The translations under genes were made by a program, and so were the position numbers. Below the pieces are notes generated by a model. That model saw only the letters and a list, made by a program, of their open reading frames with translations, ran no database searches and was not told where the DNA came from. DNA of 7,191 nt from Bacteroidales bacterium. Its GTDB lineage: Bacteria > Bacteroidota > Bacteroidia > Bacteroidales > JAAUTT01. The stretch's first letter is position 1. Each line of letters begins with the position of its first letter. The stretch is from contig JANXXY010000429.1 of assembly GCA_025350365.1 (NCBI GenBank), positions 1-7,191 of the forward strand, given 5' to 3'. Shown one piece after another: positions 1 to 7,164 of the stretch.

Positions 1-52
1 ATGGCAAAATTGCTGCCTGAAATTTAACGAACTATTGATATTTTTTAACCGT

Positions 53-85
53 AAAAAAAATAAAGTTTTAATAATTAAAACTTTA
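53..85 (-). terminator. Intrinsic terminator of the HD phosphohydrolase gene
   Basis: Bases 61-70 (TAAAGTTTTA) and 76-85 (TAAAACTTTA) are perfect reverse complements with a five-base spacer, and the spacer itself (ATAAT) could pair further. Read on the minus strand, the hairpin is followed at once by eight T residues (53-60), the layout of a factor-independent terminator about 43 bases past the stop codon at 129. The stem has only one G:C pair, so it may be weak. A second small hairpin (AAATGC 110-115 with GCATTT 124-129) touches the stop codon but has no T-tract. On the plus strand the hairpin is followed by A residues, so it should act in one direction only. The rest of 1-128 shows no gene I can support; short open tails at 1-27 could be the end of an upstream plus-strand gene but cannot be assigned. 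Confidence 0.55.
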
Positions 86-128
86 CAAAAAAGATATAAA
101 TAATCTATTAAATGCGCTGAATTGCATT

Positions 129-2276
129 TTATTGAGGATACTCAACCCTAACATGATATATGTTCATTAACTTTCTCTTAAAAATACCTTTTACAGTAAT
201 TATTTCCTTATAAGTAATGGCGGAATTATTGTATTGATCATTGACCATCTGATAGTAAATAATATTATCAACCAAATCACTAATCGACTGGGGTGTTATT
301 TCTCTAAGGCTACGGGAGGCAGCTTCCACCGAGTCTGCCATCATTACCAATGCCATTTCCCTTGAAAAAGGAATAGGCCCGGGATAAGTGAATTTACTTT
401 TATCTACCTCATTATCCGGATATTGCTTTTTAAACGATTTGTAAAAAAACTGTACGGTTGTATTGCCATGATGAGTTCGAATGAAATCGATGATTTGTTC
501 CGGTAAGTGATTGCGCCTGCCTATTTCAATACCTTTATAAATATGATCGATTATTATGCGGGCACTTTCTTCAAATGCTAAATTATCATGAGGATTTTTT
601 TCAGTACTAAGGTTTTCAATAAAATACATCGGATTATACATCTTTCCGATATCGTGATACAAAGCGCCTGTTCGAACCAATAATGAGTTTGCCCCAATCC
701 GGTATGCAGCCTCTTCGGCAAGGTTTGCCACTTGCAGGGAGTGCTGGAAAGTACCGGGAGCCTTTTCATTTAGCTTCCTCAGAAGTGTCTGATTTGTATC
801 CGAAAGTTCCATAAGCGTAATATCGGACAAGAAACCAAACACCTTCTCAAAAACAAATATTAATGGGTATGCCATTAATAAAAGGAAACCACTGGCGCCA
901 AAATAAATAAAATTTTGCCAGGGAAGCTGGTCGGATAGCTCAATTCCCTGCATTAATAAAATACCCAGGTATACTACGCAATAAGTGACTATGACAAAAA
1001 ACGCTGTATTAAAAAGTTTACCTCGTCTATAAAGACTTGTAAGACTTATAATTGCAACAGATCCTGAAATAAAATTAAGAAAAATAAATTCGAATCCGTT
1101 TGGAGCCATAAAACCCACCATAAGTATACAAACTATATGAACAAATAATGCTAAACGGGCATCATAGAATGTTTTAAGAATAATAGGAAGCAATGCAAAT
1201 GGCACCACATAGAGAGCAACCAACTCCTTTCTGATGATGATGCTAGAAATCCCAACTACGGTGATAATAAGAAAGTATATAAAACTAAATTTCAGATTAT
1301 TGAAATACACTTCCTTGCGAAAACTTAAAAGAAATACAAGAAGTAACAATAACAATGACCCAATAATAATACCTTGTCCAATAATAACATAGCTAATTTT
1401 GTTTGATTGACCCAATTTATTCTCATATTCATATTTCAGGGAAACAAGGATGTTATACTTTTCTTCATTAACTACTTCTCCTTTTCCAATTATTTTTCGA
1501 TCGGAAAGAAACATTCCTTTAGTCAATGATATTTTTTTTACCAGCTCATCCTTAACATTTCTCGATGCTTCTTCATTATAAATCAGGTTTGGCAGCAAAA
1601 ATTCGTTTAAATTCAAATCCTTAAAAAAGTCTGATTTATATACGATATGATCAAATTCCGATGCTTCTTTTAACGAATTTATCTTGTTAATAAGTAGCTC
1701 ATAAGCAGTTTTTTGTGTAAATACTTCGGAAAAATCAACTTCTTCACCTACCTTATCCTTAATCACTACTATCTGAAAGTTTTTGGATGGAAATTGTTCT
1801 ACCTGATCCGTAATTTGCAAAATTCCTTTCTGATAAACATACCGAAGCATGTCAGCTGCAAACCTTTGATAACTTGACTTGGTAAGGGTGTCTGCTAATT
1901 TAAAAAACGAAGTAGTTTCGTTGGATAGTGAATTTCCATTTCGGCCATCGGCAAATTTTTTCCATTCTAAATTAAATGCTTTATTAAACTTTTTCAGTTG
2001 TGCGCTGGCAATATCGGTCTGATAATTAAAATAAGGTTTAAACTCTTTCAAAATACTATCATGCTCGATTTTTATTTCACTATCTGATTTCTGAATAGGA
2101 AAGTCGAAAGTGGAAAATAAATCGTTATGCAGCCATACCTTTCCACGTTGAAACTCATAAGGGAAATTACCTTCACGGGGGAAAATCCATAAAATAATAG
2201 CGACACTTACGAAATAGAAAAATATTCTGAAAACCAGTTGCGAATGCTTATCAAGAAATTGTATTATTTTCCGCAT
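129..2276 (-). CDS. pgpH: Seven-transmembrane HD phosphohydrolase, PgpH-type cyclic-di-AMP phosphodiesterase
   Basis: The protein has 715 residues, close to the roughly 720 of Listeria PgpH, which hydrolyses cyclic-di-AMP to pApA. The order is the family's: an N-terminal membrane anchor (about 14-33), a large extracytoplasmic domain (about 40-290), a block of seven hydrophobic helices (about 295-480), then a cytoplasmic HD domain (about 505-660). The HD metal ligands are all visible: H512 (in FQHSLQV), H541-D542 (in HDIGK), H578 (in IIDHI), H602-H603 (in THHG) and D648 (in MADSVEAASRSL). The segments APGTFQHS and YPGPIPFS are also typical. All ligands are intact, so activity is expected; the substrate assignment is by family, and other HD phosphohydrolase chemistry cannot be excluded. 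The ATG at 2276 precedes the first membrane helix and lies 32 bases from a promoter-like element. The gene stands alone, diverges from the E1 gene and ends at a terminator hairpin (53-85). Confidence 0.93.
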   Translation of the reverse strand: MRKIIQFLDKHSQLVFRIFFYFVSVAIILWIFPREGNFPYEFQRGKVWLHNDLFSTFDFPIQKSDSEIKIEHDSILKEFKPYFNYQTDIASAQLKKFNKAFNLEWKKFADGRNGNSLSNETTSFFKLADTLTKSSYQRFAADMLRYVYQKGILQITDQVEQFPSKNFQIVVIKDKVGEEVDFSEVFTQKTAYELLINKINSLKEASEFDHIVYKSDFFKDLNLNEFLLPNLIYNEEASRNVKDELVKKISLTKGMFLSDRKIIGKGEVVNEEKYNILVSLKYEYENKLGQSNKISYVIIGQGIIIGSLLLLLLVFLLSFRKEVYFNNLKFSFIYFLIITVVGISSIIIRKELVALYVVPFALLPIILKTFYDARLALFVHIVCILMVGFMAPNGFEFIFLNFISGSVAIISLTSLYRRGKLFNTAFFVIVTYCVVYLGILLMQGIELSDQLPWQNFIYFGASGFLLLMAYPLIFVFEKVFGFLSDITLMELSDTNQTLLRKLNEKAPGTFQHSLQVANLAEEAAYRIGANSLLVRTGALYHDIGKMYNPMYFIENLSTEKNPHDNLAFEESARIIIDHIYKGIEIGRRNHLPEQIIDFIRTHHGNTTVQFFYKSFKKQYPDNEVDKSKFTYPGPIPFSREMALVMMADSVEAASRSLREITPQSISDLVDNIIYYQMVNDQYNNSAITYKEIITVKGIFKRKLMNIYHVRVEYPQ

Positions 2277-2308
2277 CAGGATATAAATATTAATTGTCGC
2301 TAATTTAA

Positions 2309-2341
2309 CAAAAAAGTAACGTGGTTTGTTTTATTTTTCAA
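2309..2341 (-). promoter_or_regulatory. Probable promoter of the HD phosphohydrolase gene (variant -7 box)
   Basis: On the minus strand, TTG (2341-2339) is followed after 20 bases by TACTTTTTTG (2318-2309). The Bacteroidota consensus is TTG, 17-23 bases, TAnnTTTG. The spacing fits, but the -7 box has two extra T residues compared with the octamer TACTTTTG in front of the permease. The final G lies 32 bases before the ATG at 2276, nearly the same distance as for the permease (28). I see no perfect -7 octamer elsewhere upstream of this gene in the intergenic region. Confidence 0.45.
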
Positions 2342-2440
2342 TTTCAATGGCTTTCCAGTAATTTACAATGCGTTTATAACTCAGTTTTAATTCTAATTAA
2401 ATTCTACCTGAACAATTTTGGTTTATAGAAGTTATTACTC

Positions 2441-2517
2441 GGGTAAGGGTATACAAAAAAAATTCTTTTTAAAAGAAAAATTTGAAGTTGTACTTTATTG
2501 CGTTACAACCCTAACCC
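2441..2517. repeat. GGGT/ACCC long-range inverted repeat
   Basis: GGGTAAGGGT (2441-2450) and ACCCTAACCC (2508-2517) are reverse complements at nine of ten positions, with one central A:A mismatch and a 57-base spacer. Each arm is two GGGTnn hexamers in tandem (GGGTAA-GGGTAT on the plus strand, GGGTTA-GGGTTG on the minus strand), so the same motif faces inward from both sides. The arms stand out as G/C-rich in very AT-rich DNA. They lie well upstream of the E1 -7 box. They could be paired binding sites for a regulator, or the closing stem of a structured RNA; nothing here decides which. Confidence 0.45.
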
Positions 2518-2575
2518 ATTTTAAAGGCTATAACAGGTTTAAGTATAGTTATAATCCATTTTTAAGAGGTTGGAG

Positions 2576-2618
2576 TTTATAATTATAAATAGTAATGGGG
2601 AAATTTGTAGTACTCCCC
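2576..2618. promoter_or_regulatory. Operator-like palindromes upstream of the E1 promoter
   Basis: TTTATAATTATAAA (2576-2589) is a perfect 14-base palindrome made only of A and T. It is followed by GGGGA (2597-2601) and TCCCC (2614-2618), an inverted repeat with a 12-base spacer. The second arm falls where a -33 box would be expected for the -7 octamer at 2641-2648, and no TTG is present there. The placement would suit a regulator site, but AT-only palindromes arise easily by chance in such DNA. Confidence 0.25.
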
Positions 2619-2640
2619 TCAATAATTCATAGAACATTTT

Positions 2641-2648
2641 TATTTTTG
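2641..2648 (+). promoter_or_regulatory. -7 promoter octamer of the E1 gene
   Basis: TATTTTTG matches the Bacteroidota -7 consensus TAnnTTTG exactly. No TTG is found at the usual 17-23 base distance upstream; the nearest TTTG (2604-2607) is too far. The octamer ends one base before the ATG at 2650, so transcription would be expected to start at about 2652-2657, at or beyond that ATG. This argues that translation begins at the in-frame ATG at 2680, 31 bases after the octamer. Confidence 0.6.
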
Positions 2649-2649
2649 T

Positions 2650-5103
2650 ATGAATGATTACAAGTTATTAAACCAAACTATGCAAACCAACGTCAGTAGC
2701 CTATCTGAAACTCTTCTTGAAAAACAAACCATTTTACATGATTATTATATATCCAACCTCAGCCGACAGCTTAGTATTTTAGGTCGTAAAGAAGTACTTT
2801 CGGGTAAAGCCAAATTTGGAATATTTGGTGATGGAAAAGAACTTGCACAAATTGCAATGGCAAAAAATTTTCGTAATGGAGATTGGAGATCGGGGTATTA
2901 TCGTGATCAAACATTTATGCTTTATATTGGTCTGCTCAACGCTACTGAATTTTTCGCCCAAATGTATGGCGACACTAATTTAAAAAATAACCCAGGTAGT
3001 GGGGGTCGAAACTTCAATAACCATTTTTCGACGGCCAATTATAATGAAGATGGTACTTGGCGAAACCTGATGGAGCAAAAAAACTCATCGGGCGACATCT
3101 CTCCTACTGCCGGCCAGATGCCACGATTACTTGGCTTGGCCTATGCTTCCAAACTTTTTAGATTAAATAAAACATTACATCCATACAGCCAATTAACCAA
3201 TCAAGGAAACGAGGTTGCATTTGGTACGATTGGAGATGCCAGCACCACCGAAGGTCAATTTTTCGAAACTATAAATGCAGCTGGTGTATTGCAGGTTCCT
3301 ATGGCTATTGGAATATGGGACGATGGATATGGCATTTCGGTACCCATTGAATTTCAAACAACAAAACAAAGCATATCTGAAGCACTAAGGGGTTTTGAGG
3401 CTGACAGTAAAAATAAAGGAATACTTATTTACAAAGCAAGAGGATGGGATTATTCTGAACTTTGCAGGGTTTATCATGAAGGAATTCTTCGATGCAGAAC
3501 AGAACATGTGCCGGTGCTATTTCATATTCAGGAAATGAACCAACCACAGGGTCATTCTACTTCCGGTTCTCATGAAAGGTATAAATCAAAAGAGCGATTG
3601 GATTGGGAACAGGATTTTGACCCCATAAAGAAAATGAGGGAATGGATTCTTAAAACTAACCTGGCAAGTGAATCAGAATTGAACGAAATCGAATTAAAAA
3701 CTTACGACGAGGCTTTGCAAGGCAGAGAAATAGCATGGGATAATTTTACAAAACCATTTCAGGATACAAAACAAAAACTACTCCAACTGATTGAAAATAA
3801 AAATTGTAAATGCAAACCCGGCAACTCCGAAAAAATAGAAATTTACACTGATGAATTGAAACAAATCCAGTTTCCTATCTGGAAAGATAATATTAGTATT
3901 GCTAAGAAAATTGTAAGACATGTTTGCAAAGAATGTCCTTCACGCAATAACCTAAGGAAAGAACTTATTTCGTGGATACGTATTAACCAAATTGAGGGAC
4001 AGGATTGTTATGGCAGTGGTTTATATAATGAAACATCCCGTTCCGCTTTGAATGTTAAACTTGAAAGCCCATCATATTCCGAAAATTCCAGAAAGGTGCA
4101 TGGAAGAGAAATTATCCGGGATAATTTTGATAAATTATTCGAAAAATACCCACTCTTAGTTGCTTTTGGCGAAGATGTCGGTAAAATTGGAAGCGTAAAT
4201 CAAACCTATGAAGGACTACAGCAAAAATTTACCGATCTGAGGATTACCGATACAGGTATTCGCGAAACAACGATTATCGGGCAGGGTATTGGACTGGCTT
4301 TGAGAGGATTTAGACCTATCGCCGAGATTCAATATTTCGATTATTTACTTTATGCTCTTCAAACATTAAGCGACGACTTAGCCACCACTCATTGGAGAAC
4401 CCGTGGACAACAAATTGCTCCTCTGATTATTTCAACGCGGGGTCACAGACTAGAAGGAATATGGCATTCCGGTTCACCAATGGCAATGGTGATAAGCGCC
4501 ATTCGTGGCATTTATGTATGCGTTCCGCGAAACATGACCCAGGCCGCCGGTTTTTATAACACGCTTCTAAAGGCCGATGATCCTGCCATTGTAATTGAAC
4601 CTCTTAATGGTTATAGATTGATGGAACTTCGGCCCGATAATATCGGAGAGTATACAATCCCTCTAGGAGTACCTGAAATATTGATTGAAGGCACTGATAT
4701 TACGATGGTTACTTATGGATCGTGTGTTAAAATTGCAATTGATGCACTTGATCAACTGAGTGAATTTGACATTCATGTGGAACTGATAGACATTCAAACA
4801 CTATTGCCTTTCGATATACATCATATTATACTAGAATCATTAAAAAAGACAAACCGTGTTTTGTTTTTCGACGAGGATGTTCCCGGCGGGGCAACTGCAT
4901 ACATGATGCATAAAGTGATAGAAGAACAGAAAGCATACCAATATCTCGATTCTCCACCCAGAACTCTAACAGCGTGCGACCACCGGCCAGCCTATACCAC
5001 CGATGGTGATTATTTTTCAAATCCAAGCGCTGAGAATGTTTTTGAAACCATTTACTCGATCATGCACGAGGTAAACCCTGAAAAGTGGCCGGAATTATAT
5101 TGA
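2650..5103 (+). CDS. Fused alpha-beta E1 of a 2-oxoacid dehydrogenase (thiamine-diphosphate dependent; branched-chain type likely)
   Basis: The 817-residue protein joins both E1 subunits in one chain. E1 oxidatively decarboxylates a 2-oxoacid and passes the acyl group to a lipoyl E2 partner; no E2 or E3 gene is in this window. The alpha half (about 28-375) has YRDQ (84-87), a thiamine-diphosphate motif from G195-D196 to D224-D225, and HSTS with the probable active-site H302. A linker (about 378-483) carries four cysteines (386, 388, 426, 429). The beta half (about 484-815) has GEDVG (507-511), the expected cofactor-contacting E539 (in IRETTIIGQG), H606 (in WHSGSP) and a transketolase-type C-terminal domain with DEDVPGG (741-747). 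In the alpha motif GDG reads GDA and the usual NN reads DD. The true start is probably M11 at 2680, because the promoter octamer abuts the ATG at 2650. The gene ends in tandem TGA codons. Substrate (branched-chain 2-oxoacid, pyruvate or another) cannot be fixed from sequence alone. Confidence 0.93.
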   Translation: MNDYKLLNQTMQTNVSSLSETLLEKQTILHDYYISNLSRQLSILGRKEVLSGKAKFGIFGDGKELAQIAMAKNFRNGDWRSGYYRDQTFMLYIGLLNATEFFAQMYGDTNLKNNPGSGGRNFNNHFSTANYNEDGTWRNLMEQKNSSGDISPTAGQMPRLLGLAYASKLFRLNKTLHPYSQLTNQGNEVAFGTIGDASTTEGQFFETINAAGVLQVPMAIGIWDDGYGISVPIEFQTTKQSISEALRGFEADSKNKGILIYKARGWDYSELCRVYHEGILRCRTEHVPVLFHIQEMNQPQGHSTSGSHERYKSKERLDWEQDFDPIKKMREWILKTNLASESELNEIELKTYDEALQGREIAWDNFTKPFQDTKQKLLQLIENKNCKCKPGNSEKIEIYTDELKQIQFPIWKDNISIAKKIVRHVCKECPSRNNLRKELISWIRINQIEGQDCYGSGLYNETSRSALNVKLESPSYSENSRKVHGREIIRDNFDKLFEKYPLLVAFGEDVGKIGSVNQTYEGLQQKFTDLRITDTGIRETTIIGQGIGLALRGFRPIAEIQYFDYLLYALQTLSDDLATTHWRTRGQQIAPLIISTRGHRLEGIWHSGSPMAMVISAIRGIYVCVPRNMTQAAGFYNTLLKADDPAIVIEPLNGYRLMELRPDNIGEYTIPLGVPEILIEGTDITMVTYGSCVKIAIDALDQLSEFDIHVELIDIQTLLPFDIHHIILESLKKTNRVLFFDEDVPGGATAYMMHKVIEEQKAYQYLDSPPRTLTACDHRPAYTTDGDYFSNPSAENVFETIYSIMHEVNPEKWPELY

Positions 5104-5303
5104 TGACAAAGAGTTTAAAGGTCATTAAAATACAAAGTCCGGTAATTTTTTCAACTTCTGTATTTTTATAAAATGTAATACGTTGAAATACATAGAAATA
5201 AAGAAATATTTCAATATATATCTAAGTATTTCATTTTAAGAATTTTGCTGAAAATTTGCCGAAGTGTTTAAATAACAACAATTCATAAAGTCTAAAAGTT
5301 GAC
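5104..5303. other. Convergent AT-rich spacer with nested inverted repeats
   Basis: This 200-base gap lies between two genes that end facing each other. TTGAAATA (5183-5190) can pair with TATTTCAA (5207-5214), and the overlapping TGAAATAC (5184-5191) can pair instead with GTATTTCA (5226-5233). The core GAAATA occurs three times in direct orientation (5185, 5195 and 5203). Short T-runs follow, but no GC-rich stem with a strong T-tract is present for either gene, so I do not call a firm terminator. TAAAATATTTTA (5305-5316), a perfect palindrome, overlaps the permease stop codon. Confidence 0.4.
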
Positions 5304-7019
5304 CTAAAATATTTTATGAAGTTTACTTTTCCTATAGCTATATGAAAAGTAGATAACTAACCCGATAATTAGCCAGATAATAAATCTCATCCAATTGATA
5401 TATCCTAATTCGGTCATCAAATAAAGATTAGTTAAAAGTCCAAGAACCGGAATTAGTGAATAATTTTTTTTATAAGTACGTATTGAAACCCAAATGGCAA
5501 CCATCATAAAGGCAAGATATGGCATTTTATGCTTAATCAGGTTCCATCCACCTTCGAATGAAAAAAAAGTTATGACCAATTCCCTGTAAAAAATTAAATA
5601 GATAAGAAATCCAAGTATCAGTAAGCCGGGAACAATATATTTACCATTTAAATATGGTATATGAAATGAACCGCCACTAAGTTTATCCCGGGGATTAAAT
5701 TTAAGCACTCCGGCACACACAATTACAAAAGCAAATAGTGTTCCAATGCTTGTAAGATCAGTTACTTCGGTGAGATTCATAAACAACGAAGGAATACCAA
5801 CAACAAGTCCTGTTATTATTGTTGAAAATCCCGGAGTTTTAAATCGCGGATGGATGGCCGAAAACCTTTTTGGCAATAGTCCATCACGGCTCATACTCAT
5901 CCATATACGTGGCTGACCAATCTGAAAGACGAGTAAAACACTCGACATCGCAACGATGGCGCTCAGGCCGATAATACCTGAAAGCCAGTTGAGCTGATGT
6001 TTCTCAAACACAAATGAAAGAGGATCACCAACAGCTAATTCCCTGTAACTGACCATTCCCGTTAAAACCAAAGTAACAGCTACATATAATATAGTACAAA
6101 TAATTAACGAAAGAATCATCGCTTTGGGTAAATCGCGTTGTGGATTTTTACATTCTTCGGCAGTGGTAGATATAGCATCAAAGCCAATGTATGCAAAAAA
6201 TACTGCCGAAACACCTTTCAATACGCCACTTAATCCATTTGGGGCAAATGGACTCCAGTTGGCTGGCGTGATATAGAATGCACCTACCGCAATAACCACC
6301 AGAACGACAATAATTTTAAGGAGAACTAATATATTACTTGCATTTTTGCTTTCCTTGATACCTATATAAACCAAAGCGGTGATAAGAACGGTGATCAGAA
6401 AGGCCGGTAAATCGGCAACAATCCGAAAAGAACCAATCATAGGGGCAGTTGTCCAGGCTTTGTAGGCTTCCTGAAGGTAGCCGGGAACCTCATTCATAGT
6501 GGAACCATTTTTGAGCAGAGTCAATGTTTCATTATATCCTCTCAAGGCTCCCAAATAATTAGTTGTAAAATATTCAGGAATATTGATGTGGAAACCTCTT
6601 AGAAATGAGGTGAAATAATCGGACCACGATATAGCCACTACTATATTTCCGACAGAATACTCCATAAGAAGGGTCCATCCTATGATCCAAGCAACTAGTT
6701 CGCCCAGTGAGACATAAGCATAAGTGTAAGCACTTCCGCTGATGGGAATTCGAGAGGCAAATTCGGCGTAACACAATGCCGAGAAAGAACATGCAATTGC
6801 TGTAAAGATAAATAGCAACGAAACTGCTGGTCCTCCGGCAGCACTGGCATTGCCGATAGTACTAAAAATACCGGCGCCAACCAGAGCTGCAATAGCCATG
6901 GCAGTTAAATCTTTAAGGTTTAGGTTTCTGTGAAGATTTCCAAGACTTCCCTTTTCGATATTGGCATCGGAAATAATTTTACCTATTGTTTTTTTTCTAA
7001 ATATCTGCTCAAGTTTCAC
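5304..7019 (-). CDS. APC-superfamily amino acid permease, cationic amino acid transporter (CAT) type
   Basis: The 571-residue inner-membrane protein has about 12-14 hydrophobic helices. Family marks are the helix-1 segment GAGIF (48-52), the block YAEFASRIPISGSAYTYAY (84-102), the helix plus loop around FFAYIGFDAISTTAEE with NPQRDLPKA (274-300), and a C-terminal LGLLTNLYLM...WIxF-like region (526-560) with extra helices typical of CAT-type rather than plain 12-helix permeases. It probably imports amino acids by coupling to an ion gradient; the substrate cannot be read from sequence. A loop of about 55 residues (142-198) before the next helix looks longer than in the Bacillus-type relatives I recall. 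The start is GTG at 7019: the frame is closed by TGA at 7031-7029, the next in-frame ATG is residue 41 inside helix 1, and the N-terminus with IFRKKTIGKI resembles family starts. The gene is monocistronic as far as visible and converges on the E1 gene. Confidence 0.93.
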   Translation of the reverse strand: MKLEQIFRKKTIGKIISDANIEKGSLGNLHRNLNLKDLTAMAIAALVGAGIFSTIGNASAAGGPAVSLLFIFTAIACSFSALCYAEFASRIPISGSAYTYAYVSLGELVAWIIGWTLLMEYSVGNIVVAISWSDYFTSFLRGFHINIPEYFTTNYLGALRGYNETLTLLKNGSTMNEVPGYLQEAYKAWTTAPMIGSFRIVADLPAFLITVLITALVYIGIKESKNASNILVLLKIIVVLVVIAVGAFYITPANWSPFAPNGLSGVLKGVSAVFFAYIGFDAISTTAEECKNPQRDLPKAMILSLIICTILYVAVTLVLTGMVSYRELAVGDPLSFVFEKHQLNWLSGIIGLSAIVAMSSVLLVFQIGQPRIWMSMSRDGLLPKRFSAIHPRFKTPGFSTIITGLVVGIPSLFMNLTEVTDLTSIGTLFAFVIVCAGVLKFNPRDKLSGGSFHIPYLNGKYIVPGLLILGFLIYLIFYRELVITFFSFEGGWNLIKHKMPYLAFMMVAIWVSIRTYKKNYSLIPVLGLLTNLYLMTELGYINWMRFIIWLIIGLVIYFSYSYRKSKLHKIF

Positions 7020-7020
7020 G

Positions 7021-7032
7021 TTAAGGTTTCAT
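7021..7032 (-). other. Three-codon mini-ORF directly before the permease start
   Basis: On the minus strand ATG AAA CCT TAA (Met-Lys-Pro-stop) ends one base before the GTG start of the permease. It lies inside the expected transcript leader. It could be a tiny upstream ORF that affects initiation at the GTG, or the remnant of the real start: removing one C would join this ATG in frame to the permease as M-K-L-N-V-K-L-E. Confidence 0.35.
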
Positions 7033-7047
7033 GATGGAAATATGGGG

Positions 7048-7082
7048 CAAAAGTATAATAAAAGTTGTAAGAAGGATTTCAA
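7048..7082 (-). promoter_or_regulatory. Promoter of the amino acid permease
   Basis: On the minus strand TACTTTTG (7055-7048) matches the Bacteroidota -7 consensus TAnnTTTG exactly and ends 28 bases before the GTG start. The nearest upstream TTG (7082-7080), in the context AATTGAAA, is 24 bases away, one base beyond the usual 17-23. The same AATTGAAA context surrounds the -33 TTG proposed for the HD phosphohydrolase gene. The -7 call is the stronger part. Confidence 0.6.
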
Positions 7083-7164
7083 TTTTTAATTTTAACAACA
7101 GGCAATGAAGTCTACGATATTTTGTGATGTTGTTTTTTAATCACTATTGACCGAATAAGATATT

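Larger units (their letters stand above)
2277..2649. other. Divergent intergenic control region
   Basis: This 373-base AT-rich stretch separates the HD phosphohydrolase (leftward) from the E1 gene (rightward). I see no convincing coding region in it. It holds a promoter-like element for the minus-strand gene near 2309-2341, a -7 octamer for the plus-strand gene at 2641-2648, a GC-rich inverted repeat (2441-2517) and two small palindromes (2576-2618). The stretch of about 300 bases between the two promoters is longer than two simple promoters need, so extra regulatory sites or a small RNA are possible. Inside the large repeat, TTCTTTT (2463-2469) and AAAAGAA (2471-2477) form a small dyad flanked by an A8 run. 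On the minus strand that looks slightly terminator-like, but the stem is nearly all A:T. Confidence 0.6.

Noticed and set aside
1..27. Possible 3' end of a plus-strand gene at the left edge
   Set aside because: More than one frame closes within the first 30 bases and too few codons are visible to choose between them.
578..769. Short open frame on the minus strand inside the HD phosphohydrolase gene
   Set aside because: It overlaps the catalytic HD domain in another frame and its translation shows no domain; the main frame has all the motifs.
4826..5026. Open frames antisense to the E1 gene (also 2779-2961)
   Set aside because: They lie opposite strongly conserved E1 sequence and have no recognisable product or promoter.
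6574..6892. Two open frames within the permease gene on the same strand in other frames
   Set aside because: They overlap conserved helices of the permease, and the cysteine-rich translations look like frame shadows.
2650..7019. Amino acid catabolism operon of E1 and permease
   Set aside because: The genes are convergent, so they cannot share a transcript; any functional link is only suggestive.
7094..7134. AACAACA and TGTTGTT followed by T residues, resembling a plus-strand terminator
   Set aside because: The loop is 27 bases, the stem only seven pairs, and no plus-strand gene ends upstream of it.
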